Of a stretch of 64,000 bases of DNA, positions 1 to 8,129 are shown piece after piece. The position numbers and the translations under genes were made by a program. The notes under the pieces were generated by a model that worked only from the letters and a program-made list of their open reading frames with translations, ran no database searches and was not told the origin of the DNA. The stretch comes from Acetobacteraceae bacterium AT-5844 (GTDB taxonomy: Bacteria; Pseudomonadota; Alphaproteobacteria; Acetobacterales; Acetobacteraceae). The stretch is from positions 63,883-127,882 of the forward strand of contig JH599955.1 of NCBI GenBank assembly GCA_000245075.1, read 5' to 3'. Numbering within the stretch: position 1 is the stretch's first letter; the number at the start of each line of letters is the position of its first letter.

Positions 1-132
1 CACCCCGCCGAAGAAGGCCGATTGGAACGGATTGATCGTTCCTTCCAACAGCTTCACGGAAGCGTCACTGATGGCGTAAGCGAAATAAGCCAGAAAGGCG
101 AGGCCGACGCCCCTTAGCACGCTGCGGTCCAT
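1..132 (-). CDS. EamA/DMT-family transporter, N-terminal fragment (cut by window edge)
   Basis: Only the first 44 codons are inside the window. The ATG is at 130-132 and the frame stays open to base 1. The visible peptide starts MDRSVLRGVGLAFLAYFAYA and continues with the ISDASVKLLEG type of segment seen in the first helix and loop of EamA-domain drug/metabolite transporters. From the family I infer a ten-helix inner-membrane metabolite exporter, but substrate and length cannot be judged. It lies on the same strand as the lrgAB pair, 54 bases downstream of it, so co-transcription is possible. Confidence 0.6.
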   Translation of the reverse strand, partial: MDRSVLRGVGLAFLAYFAYAISDASVKLLEGTINPFQSAFFGGV

Positions 133-186
133 GGGAGAGCCTGGAAAAGAAACAAGGGATGACGGGATGGCGGCCCCACTACACGC

Positions 187-906
187 CTATTGGAAAAGCT
201 TCCAGAGCAGGGGCAGCCAAATTGCGGTTGCCACTGCGTTGAAGCCCATGGCGAGACCGCTGAATACGCCCGCGGTGACATTGACCGAAAGCGCCCTGGC
301 GGTGCCGATACCATGCGATGCTGTGCCCATGGCCAGTCCCCTCGCCCGCCAGTCGGTCACCCGGACCCAGTTCAGCACCAGAGGCCCGACAGCCGCGCCC
401 ACGACACCGGAGGACAGCACCACAACTGCTGTCAGGGAGGGCAAGCCCCCCAGCCGCTCCGCAATACTCATGGCAACCGGCGTGGTCACGGAACGCGGCG
501 CCAGTGAAGCAAGCACCTCCGGCGTGCCGCCCAAGGCCATGGCAAGACCGACGCCGGCCATCCCCGCGAAGGCTCCGCCCAGCACGATAGCGATAAGCGC
601 CGGCAGAATAGCCGCGCGCATATTGCTCCATTGCCGGTGCAGCGGCACAGCCAAGGCCACCGTCGCCGGGCCAAGCAGGAAATGGACGAACTGCGCTCCC
701 TGGAAGTAGCTGCGGTAATCCACGCCGGTCGCCAGCAAGCCGCCGGCGATGATGGCCACAGCCAGAAGCACAGGGTTGGCCAGCGGATGGCGATGAAGGA
801 GGCGTTGCAGCCGCAGCGCAGCCAGCCAGGCCAGCAGGGTGACGGTCAACGCAGAGAGGGGCTCACGCGCCAGGTAAACCCAGATCTCGCTCAGGTCCGG
901 TGTCAT
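187..906 (-). CDS. lrgB: LrgB-family membrane protein
   Basis: The predicted product has 239 residues and is almost entirely hydrophobic helices. It carries the LrgB signatures PVAMSIAERLGGLPSLTA and ASHGIGTARAL towards the C-terminus. LrgB/CidB proteins are inner-membrane partners of the holin-like LrgA/CidA proteins, and some family members export metabolites such as glycolate or pyruvate. The longest frame begins at a GTG at 912. I prefer the ATG at 906 because it lies about 8 bases after a GAAG Shine-Dalgarno and starts MTPDLSEI. The gene follows lrgA after only a few bases, so the two are surely one operon. Confidence 0.9.
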   Translation of the reverse strand: MTPDLSEIWVYLAREPLSALTVTLLAWLAALRLQRLLHRHPLANPVLLAVAIIAGGLLATGVDYRSYFQGAQFVHFLLGPATVALAVPLHRQWSNMRAAILPALIAIVLGGAFAGMAGVGLAMALGGTPEVLASLAPRSVTTPVAMSIAERLGGLPSLTAVVVLSSGVVGAAVGPLVLNWVRVTDWRARGLAMGTASHGIGTARALSVNVTAGVFSGLAMGFNAVATAIWLPLLWKLFQ

Positions 907-913
907 GGCCACT

Positions 914-1267
914 TCAACTCATCCGCCGCAGCAGCGCCTGTGCCAGCCGCCCCGTGAATGCGATGCCCAACAGCGTTCCGGCGCCAACCGCCACAGCCAG
1001 CGGCAGCCAGTTCTCGGCCAAGGTATGCAGCAGGACCACGACGCCAACGCCTGCCGGTACGAAGAGCAGGCCCAGATGCCCCAGCAGGGCGTCCGACACA
1101 CGCTCAAGCTGCTCCGGAGGCGGTTCGCCATTGCGATGCCGCAGCAGCAGGAAGGCAAACAGCAGCACCATACCGATAACAGGGCCAGGTACGGGCAGGT
1201 GCAGCATGCGAGCCAGCACTTCACCCAGAAGCTGGCAGAACAGCAGGGCGGTGATGGCGCCGGTCAT
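914..1267 (-). CDS. lrgA: LrgA/CidA-family holin-like protein
   Basis: A protein of 117 residues with four hydrophobic segments. It has the family core GEVLARMLHLPVPGPVIGMV followed by a charged loop and the FVPAGVGVV segment. LrgA/CidA proteins are small holin-like membrane proteins working with LrgB/CidB. A longer frame reaches 1357 but adds only a Pro/Arg-rich tail with no family resemblance, so the ATG at 1267 (MTGAITALLF) is taken as the start. It is the first gene of the lrgAB pair. The 245 bases upstream, as far as the hydrolase gene, hold GC-rich inverted repeats but no gene I can support. Confidence 0.88.
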   Translation of the reverse strand: MTGAITALLFCQLLGEVLARMLHLPVPGPVIGMVLLFAFLLLRHRNGEPPPEQLERVSDALLGHLGLLFVPAGVGVVVLLHTLAENWLPLAVAVGAGTLLGIAFTGRLAQALLRRMS

Positions 1268-1512
1268 AGGCGGGATGCCTGGGGCAGGAAAGGCATACCG
1301 GGGTCCTCCAAAGGCTCGTGGCCCTGGACGCCTCCCCCCAGTGCGTGGCCGCGGCACATCACCACAGCCTTGGCGCCCGCCTGCCGCAACACGGCGGACG
1401 CCTCTCTTCTGTGCTCCCCCGCGCGCGGCAGATCAAGCCGCGCGGGCTCAGGGTGGCGGCTGCCCCGCGCGAAGCGCGGCGCTAGCGGCAAATGATGCCG
1501 TGCCGGGGCGGC

Positions 1513-2202
1513 TCAGGCCGCCTGATAGGTCACGGTGACTTCGCCAACGCCCTCGCAGGTGCCGTGCAGCTTGTCGCCGGGCTTCACGGCGCTGACGCCC
1601 GCAGGCGTACCCGTCATGATCAGGTCTCCCGGCAGAAGCTCCACGAAGCGGGACAGGTATGCGATAGCCTCAGGCACGGACCAGATCATCTGGTTCATGT
1701 TGCCGGTCTGCTGCACCTTGCCGTTCACCGTGACCTCGATCTTGCCCTGCGTGGGGTGGCCGATGCGAGCGGCCGGCACGATCGGGCTGACCGGGCAGGA
1801 CTGGTCAAAACCCTTGGACAGCTCCCACGGCCTGCCAAGCTTCTTCGCTTCCGCCTGAATGTCGCGGCGTGTCATGTCCAGTCCGATGGCGTAGCCATAG
1901 ACATGCTCCAGCGCCTGCTCGGGAGCGATGTCGCGCCCACCCTTGCCAAGGGCCACGACCAGTTCGACCTCGTGGTGGAGATCCTTGGTCTGACCGGGGA
2001 ACGGCAGCGTGCCACCGGGGACCGCGGCATTGGCCGGCTTCGAGAAGAAGAAGGGCGGCTCGCGGTCAGGGTCATGGCCCATTTCGCGGGCGTGGTCGGC
2101 GTAGTTGCGCCCCACGCACCAGATGCGACGAACCGGGAACACGGCATCCTCGCCAGCCACCGGAACGGTGGTCTCGGGCGGGGGCTGGACGGCATAGCGC
2201 AT
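1513..2202 (-). CDS. Fumarylacetoacetate hydrolase (FAH) family protein
   Basis: The 229-residue product has the FAH-fold hallmarks RIWCVGRNYADHAREMG, an acidic metal-binding segment EVELVVALGKGGRDI, and GYAIGLDMTRRD. This family cleaves or decarboxylates beta-diketo or 2-keto acids, using a divalent metal, in aromatic or sugar-acid catabolism. The short length fits the isomerase/hydrolase branch rather than classical fumarylacetoacetase. The ATG at 2202 has a GGAG Shine-Dalgarno 8 bases upstream. It is divergent from a FadR-type regulator, with a perfect dyad between the two starts, so that regulator probably controls it. The substrate is unknown. Confidence 0.88.
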   Translation of the reverse strand: MRYAVQPPPETTVPVAGEDAVFPVRRIWCVGRNYADHAREMGHDPDREPPFFFSKPANAAVPGGTLPFPGQTKDLHHEVELVVALGKGGRDIAPEQALEHVYGYAIGLDMTRRDIQAEAKKLGRPWELSKGFDQSCPVSPIVPAARIGHPTQGKIEVTVNGKVQQTGNMNQMIWSVPEAIAYLSRFVELLPGDLIMTGTPAGVSAVKPGDKLHGTCEGVGEVTVTYQAA

Positions 2203-2216
2203 GAGGGGATCTCCAA

Positions 2217-2237
2217 AACCAATCCGGCAAATTGGTT
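2217..2237. promoter_or_regulatory. Candidate operator dyad for the divergent GntR regulator
   Basis: AACCAAT, seven bases, then ATTGGTT forms a perfect 7-bp inverted repeat. It sits 15-35 bases upstream of the FAH-family start and about 70 bases upstream of the GntR-family start. The symmetry and position fit an operator for the adjacent FadR-type protein, but assignment is by proximity only. Confidence 0.5.
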
Positions 2238-2307
2238 ACGCCTGACACTGCGCACCGTCAAGCCAACCCTGGCGCAACCACCGCCTTGCATTCTATGCCA
2301 TCCAGCC

Positions 2308-2979
2308 ATGGACACCGACTCCGCGCCGGTCCTGACGCTGCTGCAGGCCTATCTCGCGACCACCACCCTGCCCCCCAGCGGCCGCCTGCCGCCGGAACGG
2401 GAACTGGCGGAGGCGCTGGGCGTCTCACGCGCCGAGCTGCGTAAGGCCCTGGCCGCGCTGGAGGCCGAAGGGCAGCTGTGGCGTCATGTGGGAAAAGGCA
2501 CCTTTCTGGGCCCCCGGCCACTCGCTGCCATCGGCGATGTCGCGCATCTCGCACAGGAAACGCGGCCGGGCGACATGGTGCAGGCCCGCCTGGTGCTCGA
2601 ACCGCAGTTGGCTGCCCTGGCTGCCAGGCATGCAACAGCCGCGCAATGCGAGGCGATGCGGGAGGCGATGGCGGCATCCCGCCGGCCGGGGCAGTCCTGG
2701 CGCGGCTATGAGGGACAGGATGCGCGCCTCCACCGGGAAATCGCCATGGCGGCGGCGAACCCCCTGTTGCTGCACTTGTTTGACGAGCTGGCCGCCATTC
2801 GCCGTGTCCTCACCTGGAACCGCCCTCGCCAGCGGCCGGACGGTCCAGCACCCGACCATCCTTCCTTCGCTGAGCATGAATCCATCGTGCAAGCCATCAT
2901 CGACCATGATGAGGCAGCGGCCGCTGCCCGCATGCGCGACCATATCGCAGCGGTCCACCGACTGATCGCCACGCCCTGA
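2308..2979 (+). CDS. FadR-subfamily GntR transcriptional regulator
   Basis: A product of 223 residues. The N-terminal winged helix carries GRLPPERELAEALGVSRAEL and the C-terminal all-helical FCD ligand domain contains ARLVLEPQLAALAARHATA and HREIAMAAANPLL. FadR-type regulators bind small acids through the FCD domain and usually repress neighbouring catabolic genes. The same frame runs back to 1492, but that part is antisense to the FAH gene, so the ATG at 2308 is used. It starts 105 bases from the divergent FAH gene and 25 bases before the PLP lyase, which suggests it governs both. Confidence 0.9.
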   Translation: MDTDSAPVLTLLQAYLATTTLPPSGRLPPERELAEALGVSRAELRKALAALEAEGQLWRHVGKGTFLGPRPLAAIGDVAHLAQETRPGDMVQARLVLEPQLAALAARHATAAQCEAMREAMAASRRPGQSWRGYEGQDARLHREIAMAAANPLLLHLFDELAAIRRVLTWNRPRQRPDGPAPDHPSFAEHESIVQAIIDHDEAAAAARMRDHIAAVHRLIATP

Positions 2980-3004
2980 ACAAGACATTTGGAGAGACGT
3001 TGCC

Positions 3005-4210
3005 ATGAAGAACACCGCCAATGCCGGTTCGGCGACCCTGGCCCTGCATGCCGGTGACGCCGCCCGTGTGGTTGGGGTTCCTGTCGCGGTGTCCCCGGTG
3101 CTGTCTGCCAGTTTCCATACCCATCCGGATGCCGTGGGCTTTTCAGCGACCGATCTGGCGGAGCAGTCACCGCATTTCTATTCGCGTTGGAGCAATCCGA
3201 CCCTCGACATTTTGGAGGCACGCCTGGCCGCCCTTGAGGAGGGCGAGGCCGCCCTGGCCTTCGGGAGTGGCATGGCCGCCATCAGCGCGCTGTTCCTCGG
3301 CAAACTCAAGGCAGGCGATCATCTCGTGCTCTCCGACGTCTGCTACGCGGGCGTTGCTGAACTGGCCCGGCACATGCTGCCGCGCCATGGCATCGACGTC
3401 ACCTCCGTCGATAGCAGTGATCCGGCAGCGGTCGAAGCCGCGCTGCAGCGGAACACACGCCTTGTACACATCGAAACACCGGCCAATCCTATCCTCAGCC
3501 TTTCTGATATCAGCGCCATCGCGGCCATTGCACGCGCCGCCGGGGCAGAGCTTTCGGTGGACTCAACCCTCGCCACGCCGCTGGCGACCAAGCCTCTCTC
3601 CCTTGGCGCAGACTATGTCGTGCATTCCCTGACGAAGTATCTCTGTGGCCATGGGGATACGCTGGGGGGAGCCATTATCGCCAGCGCTAAGCGGATAGAG
3701 CCGCTGCGCCGAGATAGCCTGATCCATCTGGGCGGCGCGCTCTCGCCACACTCCGCCTGGTTGATTCTGCGCGGCATGGAAACGTTGGTGCCGCGGATGC
3801 AACTCCATGAAGGCAATGCGCGACAGGTGGAGGCCTTTCTTGCCACGCATCCCGCCATTCGGGCTGTCTACTGGCCCGGCTCGGAGCGGCATCCTCAACA
3901 TGCCTTGGCCGCCCGCCAGATGCGGAACTTCTCTGGCATGATCTCCTTCTGTGTGAAGGGCGACAGCCTCGGAATGGCACGGCAGCTGGCGGAGAAGTTG
4001 AAGGTGTTTTCCTATGCGGTATCGCTGGGAAAGACGAAAAGCCTTCTCTTCCATATTCCGACGGAAGATATCCTGCGGTCATCCTTCGGCCTGGAAAAGA
4101 CGCGTGCCGCCGCCTATCGGGATTGGACAGGCGACGGTACATTCAGGGTTTCCGTCGGGCTCGAAGATGCGCAGGACCTGATAACGGATCTGGCGCAGGC
4201 GCTGGGCTGA
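3005..4210 (+). CDS. metC: Cys/Met-metabolism PLP enzyme (cystathionine beta-lyase type)
   Basis: A 401-residue type I PLP enzyme. It shows the N-terminal substrate loop YSRWSNPTLDILEARLAALE, the cofactor segment AFGSGMAAISALF, and the Schiff-base lysine in VVHSLTKYLCGHGD. Family members do beta- or gamma-elimination on sulfur amino acids. Cystathionine beta-lyase is the best guess, but a methionine gamma-lyase or O-acylhomoserine sulfhydrylase cannot be excluded by eye. The ATG follows a GGAGAGAC Shine-Dalgarno. It lies directly behind the FadR-type regulator on the same strand, an arrangement more typical of a catabolic than a biosynthetic lyase. Confidence 0.8.
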   Translation: MKNTANAGSATLALHAGDAARVVGVPVAVSPVLSASFHTHPDAVGFSATDLAEQSPHFYSRWSNPTLDILEARLAALEEGEAALAFGSGMAAISALFLGKLKAGDHLVLSDVCYAGVAELARHMLPRHGIDVTSVDSSDPAAVEAALQRNTRLVHIETPANPILSLSDISAIAAIARAAGAELSVDSTLATPLATKPLSLGADYVVHSLTKYLCGHGDTLGGAIIASAKRIEPLRRDSLIHLGGALSPHSAWLILRGMETLVPRMQLHEGNARQVEAFLATHPAIRAVYWPGSERHPQHALAARQMRNFSGMISFCVKGDSLGMARQLAEKLKVFSYAVSLGKTKSLLFHIPTEDILRSSFGLEKTRAAAYRDWTGDGTFRVSVGLEDAQDLITDLAQALG

Positions 4211-4230
4211 GCGGAACCGCGCAGCCTCGT

Positions 4231-4875
4231 TCAGAAGCGGTAGCGTACGCCCGCGCCGATAATCCAGGGATCGAGATCGGCGCCCGCTCCGATAGCGCCG
4301 CTATTCACGGCGACATCCGGGCGAAGGAACAGCTTCTTCACATCGAGATTCAAGCCCCAGTTCGGCGTCAACTCGTAGTCCACGCCGATATTCAACGCCC
4401 AGCCCCAACTGTTCTCGACATCAACCTTGTTGATAACGGGGCTGCGGGAGCAGCCTTCATTATATGCCACTGTGTAATTCACGCCGACGCCCACATAGGG
4501 GCTGAACCGCTCCTGTGGCAGCGGATGATACTGCACCGTCAGGGTCGGCGGCAGCAGCCAGACGCGCCCCAGATCCACGTCCCCCAACGCCGTGCCGCGC
4601 ACATGGACATCATGCCGCGTCGTCGCGGCGATAAGGTTGAGCGAGATATTGGGCGTGGCAAACCAGGTGATGTCGAGCTGAGGCGTCATGGTATCGCTGG
4701 CTTCGGGCTTGCCGCCGATACCATCTACCCGGCCGCCGCTTTCAGGCAACACCCCCAGCACGCTGAAGCCCAGCACCACGTCGCCCGCCTGCTTGCCCCG
4801 GACGGCGTCCTGCGCCGCTGCGGGAAGCGCGGCCAAGCAAGCCAGAAGAGCGATGGCAGGAAGTTTCGGGATCAT
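4231..4875 (-). CDS. ompW: OmpW-family outer membrane protein
   Basis: A 214-residue protein with a signal peptide (MIPKLPAIALLACLAALPAAAQ) followed by alternating beta-strand sequence. The motifs are PTLTVQYHPLPQERFSPYVG and a C-terminal aromatic ending (GAGVRYRF) typical of BAM-assembled barrels. OmpW proteins are eight-stranded outer-membrane channels for small hydrophobic molecules and are often induced by low oxygen. The frame extends to a GTG at 4902, but the ATG at 4875 gives a clean signal peptide. A near-consensus FNR box lies upstream with spacing fitting direct activation. Confidence 0.88.
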   Translation of the reverse strand: MIPKLPAIALLACLAALPAAAQDAVRGKQAGDVVLGFSVLGVLPESGGRVDGIGGKPEASDTMTPQLDITWFATPNISLNLIAATTRHDVHVRGTALGDVDLGRVWLLPPTLTVQYHPLPQERFSPYVGVGVNYTVAYNEGCSRSPVINKVDVENSWGWALNIGVDYELTPNWGLNLDVKKLFLRPDVAVNSGAIGAGADLDPWIIGAGVRYRF

Positions 4876-4928
4876 CGTATTCACGGCCTCTCTTACTTTC
4901 ACCCGGCGATCTTCATCGCCTGATCCCG

Positions 4929-4970
4929 AATCTAACTTATGCCGCCTAGCCCTTCTTTGATTTGCATCAG
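4929..4970 (-). promoter_or_regulatory. FNR-type box and -10 element of the ompW promoter
   Basis: Bases 4957-4970 read TTGAT-TTGC-ATCAG on +, one mismatch from the FNR consensus TTGAT-N4-ATCAA. On the minus strand a TAGATT element lies at 4934-4929. If the box is centred at -41.5, the -12 to -7 positions fall exactly on that element and transcription would begin near 4922, 47 bases before the ompW ATG. This is the geometry of a class II FNR-activated promoter. The box overlaps the hemN stop codon. Confidence 0.65.
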
Positions 4971-6316
4971 ACGGCTACGGAATGCCGCGCCGTACCTGAC
5001 CGAAAATATGCGTCGAAGCACGCGGCAACCTGACGCACGAAACGGCGCCCCTGCGGTTGAACGAGCAAGCTGCCGCTGTCGATCGCAACCAGCCCGTCAT
5101 GCCGCACGCTTTCCAGCTTGTGCATGATTTCGGGAAGCATGCTGGGCGGAACCTCACGCAGATCGAGCCTGAATTCGCACATCAGCCGCTCGATGCAGCG
5201 GGCACGCAGGCGATCTTCCTCGTTGGTCACGACGCCACGGACCACCGGTAGCCGGCCGGCACCTACGGCGGCGATGTAGCGGCGCTCGTCGGGTTCATTC
5301 TGCGCAAACCCGCCAGGGAGGGCGCCGATGGAAGAGGCGCCGAGCCCCAGCAAGGCAGGAGCATCGTCCGTCGTATAGCCCTGGAAATTGCGACGAAGAC
5401 GGCCCGCCATCGCCGCGCGGGTCATGGAATCCCCCGGCAGCGCAAAATGATCCAGGCCAAGAGCGGCATAACCGGCTGAGCACAGCACTGACTCGGCGAC
5501 CTCCGCCTGCTCCATGCGCTCGATGGCGCCCGGTAGTATGCTGGCATCGATGGCGTTCTGGTGCGGCTTCATCCAGGCCACATGCGCATAGCCGAACACC
5601 GCCACGCGGTCGGCGCCCAGCGCGGCGGCGAAGCGCGTGCTGGCCTCGACGTGGCGAGCGGTCTGTCCCGGCAAGCCGTACATCAGATCGAGATTGACAT
5701 GGGCGATACCGGCGCGGCGCAGGCGCTCCACGCCGGCCCGCACCAACTCAGCCGGTTGGGGCCGGCCGATCCGCGCCTGAATATCGGGCGCAATATCCTG
5801 CACCCCAAGGCTTGCCCGGGAGAAACCGGCTTCGGCCAGGGCATCGGTCAGCCTCTCATCCATGAGACGGGGGTCCAACTCAATGGCGATCTCCGCGCCG
5901 GACCTGATGCCGAAGAGATCCCGTAGGCGCGCCACGATGCGGCGTAATCCCTCGCCTCCCAGAATGGAGGGGGTGCCCCCACCGAAATGGAGGTGGGATA
6001 TCCCACCATGGGCCGGCATGGCTGCATGCAGCAGGACCATCTCCGCCATGAGGGCATCGGCATAGGCTGAAAGGCGGGCCTCGGAGCGCGTTGGGCGGGT
6101 ATGACAGGCACAGTACCAGCACACGTCGCGGCAAAAGGGGACGTGAACGTATAAGGACAGCGGATCGGCCGGCGCCACCCCGTTCGCCAGCCAGGAGCGG
6201 TAGAGCCCCTCCTCCAGCACTCCGAACTGGGCCGCGGTGGGGTAGCTCGTGTAACGAGGCACCTTGGCTTCGGCGAGCGCGAGCAAAGCGCGGGATGGCG
6301 TCACATGCTGTGTCAT
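4967..6316 (-). CDS. hemN: Oxygen-independent coproporphyrinogen III oxidase
   Basis: A 449-residue radical-SAM enzyme with VPRYTSYPTAAQF near the N-terminus. The CX3CX2C iron-sulfur motif is CRDVCWYC at residues 62-69, followed by the SAM-binding segment HLHFGGGTPS. It decarboxylates coproporphyrinogen III in haem synthesis without oxygen. The frame could begin at a GTG at 6325, but the ATG at 6316 lies 8 bases after AGGG. A TTGAT-N4-CTCAA FNR box lies just upstream and an Fnr-type regulator gene precedes it on the same strand. Both suggest use under low oxygen. Confidence 0.93.
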   Translation of the reverse strand: MTQHVTPSRALLALAEAKVPRYTSYPTAAQFGVLEEGLYRSWLANGVAPADPLSLYVHVPFCRDVCWYCACHTRPTRSEARLSAYADALMAEMVLLHAAMPAHGGISHLHFGGGTPSILGGEGLRRIVARLRDLFGIRSGAEIAIELDPRLMDERLTDALAEAGFSRASLGVQDIAPDIQARIGRPQPAELVRAGVERLRRAGIAHVNLDLMYGLPGQTARHVEASTRFAAALGADRVAVFGYAHVAWMKPHQNAIDASILPGAIERMEQAEVAESVLCSAGYAALGLDHFALPGDSMTRAAMAGRLRRNFQGYTTDDAPALLGLGASSIGALPGGFAQNEPDERRYIAAVGAGRLPVVRGVVTNEEDRLRARCIERLMCEFRLDLREVPPSMLPEIMHKLESVRHDGLVAIDSGSLLVQPQGRRFVRQVAACFDAYFRSGTARHSVAV

Positions 6317-6351
6317 GCGCCGCACCCTGGCGCATCTCGGAACAAGACGCC

Positions 6352-6365
6352 TTGAGATGGATCAA
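6352..6365 (-). promoter_or_regulatory. FNR-type box upstream of hemN
   Basis: On the minus strand the site reads TTGAT-CCAT-CTCAA, one half-site exact and the other with one mismatch to TTGAT-N4-ATCAA. It lies between the fnr-type stop (6407) and the hemN ATG (6316), about 36 bases from that ATG. I see no good -10 at class II spacing, so the mode of action is open. Confidence 0.6.
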
Positions 6366-6406
6366 AGCGCCCGAGGCCCCGGGCAGCCAGATTTGGTGCT
6401 CCGGGC

Positions 6407-7174
6407 TCAGGCCCCTTCGCAGAGGGATTCCAACGCCGTGCGACGCAGCAGATGGACTTCGCTGGTTCCGTTCAAGCGGATCAACCCCTCGGTGCGGAGC
6501 TGGGTGAATACGCGGCTGACCGTTTCCGTGGTCAGGCCGAGATAGTCCGCGATGTCGCTGCGCCCCATCGGCAGATGAATAGGGTCCGCACTCCGCCCAA
6601 GCCGCGCCGCGCGCCGGGAGAGGCCGAGCAGAAAGCTCGCCACCCGCTCGCGTGCGGCCTTGCGGCCCAGCAACAACATCTGCTCCCGCGCCGCCTCCAA
6701 TTCATCGGCGGTGCGGTCCAGCAGGGCGCGTTCCAGGTTTGGCAGCCGGACCAGCGCTTCCTTGAACGCCCGGCGCTCGAACCGGCAAAGGGTGAGCGAG
6801 GTCATCGCCTCGGCGCTGACGCTGTAGGGGCCAGTGGCCGTGGTCCCGAGAAAGTCGCCGGTGAACAGGAAGCCGATGATCTGCCGCCTGCCGTCCGGCA
6901 GCAGCTTGTAGATCTTGGCGCTGCCCTGCGTGATGTTGAAGCAGTGCTCGGTAGGATCGCCCTCATGGATGAAGGTGGCCCCCGGCTTCAGATGCAGGGT
7001 GGTACTGAGCCGGTCCAGTTCCGCCAGTTCATGGCCGCTCAATGGGGCGCAAATGCTGAAAGGCCGCGCCTCACAAGCCGCACAGGCCTCCGCTGTCGCC
7101 ATGCAATGCGGGTCAGGGGCCATCCCCGGGCCCGACATTGCGGGCTGCTTCGGTGCTGTTCCACGAGCCGACAT
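6407..7174 (-). CDS. fnr: Crp/Fnr-family oxygen-sensing regulator
   Basis: A 255-residue protein with cysteines at about 24, 31, 34 and 42, including a CX2CX7C cluster, and another at about 130 in LTLCRFERR. Then come a cyclic-nucleotide-type beta barrel and a helix-turn-helix with recognition residues TETVSR. The E-x2-SR pattern is that of FNR proteins that bind TTGAT half-sites, and the cysteine set predicts an oxygen-labile [4Fe-4S] cluster as in FnrN/FnrL proteins. Two matching boxes occur at hemN and ompW immediately downstream. The start is uncertain: ATGs at 7174, 7138 and 7123 are all in frame and none has a strong Shine-Dalgarno. Confidence 0.88.
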   Translation of the reverse strand: MSARGTAPKQPAMSGPGMAPDPHCMATAEACAACEARPFSICAPLSGHELAELDRLSTTLHLKPGATFIHEGDPTEHCFNITQGSAKIYKLLPDGRRQIIGFLFTGDFLGTTATGPYSVSAEAMTSLTLCRFERRAFKEALVRLPNLERALLDRTADELEAAREQMLLLGRKAARERVASFLLGLSRRAARLGRSADPIHLPMGRSDIADYLGLTTETVSRVFTQLRTEGLIRLNGTSEVHLLRRTALESLCEGA

Positions 7175-7341
7175 CGGGCGCAATGAGTCCTACGTAGAGT
7201 GTCAAGGCGGCAGGATAGCAACAACCACCCTCGCCTGTCATGGCGCAGGGGCGGCAGGGAGCCTTGACGGCTACGCATCGCACGGCCCCGGCAAGGCGCG
7301 CAGCTCTTGCCTTTTACGGAACGGCACCGGATGTGTTTGCC

Positions 7342-8085
7342 ATGCGATGCGCGCTGAAATGGGCCGCCGGCCTGTTCGTTCTCCTCTTCCTGCTACCGCT
7401 CGGCGTGTCTGCAGGGATGTATGCAACAAGTGGCCAGGGAGCCGGTTGGCGGACTGCCGACCGCTCCAGCAGCGGCCTCCTGCCGCCCGCGGCGACGCAC
7501 CAGCCAGCGGTGCTGCGTGTCTTCGCTGCGCAGACCGTGCGCTGGCGGGGCATCTTCGCGGTGCATTGCTGGATCGTCTTCAAGGAGGAAGGTGCCGCCA
7601 GCTACACGCGCTACGATTATACCGCCTGGGGGAATCCCGTTCGCATGAACGGCTTCGAGCCCGATGGGCGATGGTTCGGGCACATGCCGGAGACGGTCTT
7701 CGCGGCGGATGGCGAAGCCGCCGCCGCCATGATTCCTCAGGTCCGTAGCGCCATTGCTGAGTACGCCTTCAGCAACCGGGGCGATTATCGCGCCTGGCCA
7801 GGCCCCAACTCCAACACCTTCGTTGCCGCGGTGCTGGAGCACGTCCCGAGCCTGCATGCGGCGCTCCCCCCTAACGCCATCGGCAAGGATTTTCCCTATG
7901 ACGGACGCTGGTTGCGGGCCACCCCGTCAGGCACAGGTTTCCGTTTCAATCTCGGGGGTTACGGCGGCATCACCGTGGCCTGGGTCGAAGGCCTGGAGCT
8001 CAACATCCTGGGCGCGGTTGCTGGGTTCGATCTGCGCCGCCCGGCGATCAAACTACCGGGGCTGGGCCGCTTCGGTCTGAGCTGA
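7342..8085 (+). CDS. DUF3750 domain-containing protein
   Basis: A product of 247 residues starting MRCALKWAAGLFVLLFLLP, a signal peptide or membrane anchor. The rest is probably periplasmic, with the conserved-looking blocks HCWIVFKEE, WPGPNSNTFVAAVLEHVP and ELNILGAVAGFD. I recognise the DUF3750 family, whose function is not known. The NSNTF block recalls cysteine/serine-less permuted hydrolase folds but proves nothing. The frame extends upstream to 7240 without a believable start. It is divergent from the fnr-type gene and may share its upstream region. Confidence 0.75.
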   Translation: MRCALKWAAGLFVLLFLLPLGVSAGMYATSGQGAGWRTADRSSSGLLPPAATHQPAVLRVFAAQTVRWRGIFAVHCWIVFKEEGAASYTRYDYTAWGNPVRMNGFEPDGRWFGHMPETVFAADGEAAAAMIPQVRSAIAEYAFSNRGDYRAWPGPNSNTFVAAVLEHVPSLHAALPPNAIGKDFPYDGRWLRATPSGTGFRFNLGGYGGITVAWVEGLELNILGAVAGFDLRRPAIKLPGLGRFGLS

Positions 8086-8129
8086 GCGGCCTTGCGGGCA
8101 CGCCGCGCCATCTGCTATTGCAGTTCGCA

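Noticed and set aside
1264..1491. 75-residue minus-strand frame between lrgA and the FAH gene
   Set aside because: No family resemblance, ends inside lrgA in another frame, and consists mainly of GC-rich inverted-repeat sequence.
1492..2307. Long N-terminal extension of the FadR-type regulator frame
   Set aside because: It is antisense to the FAH-family gene and has no domain; the ATG at 2308 gives a normal-length regulator.
2980..3004. SAM or other sulfur riboswitch before the PLP lyase
   Set aside because: Only 25 bases separate it from the regulator gene, too short for any known riboswitch.
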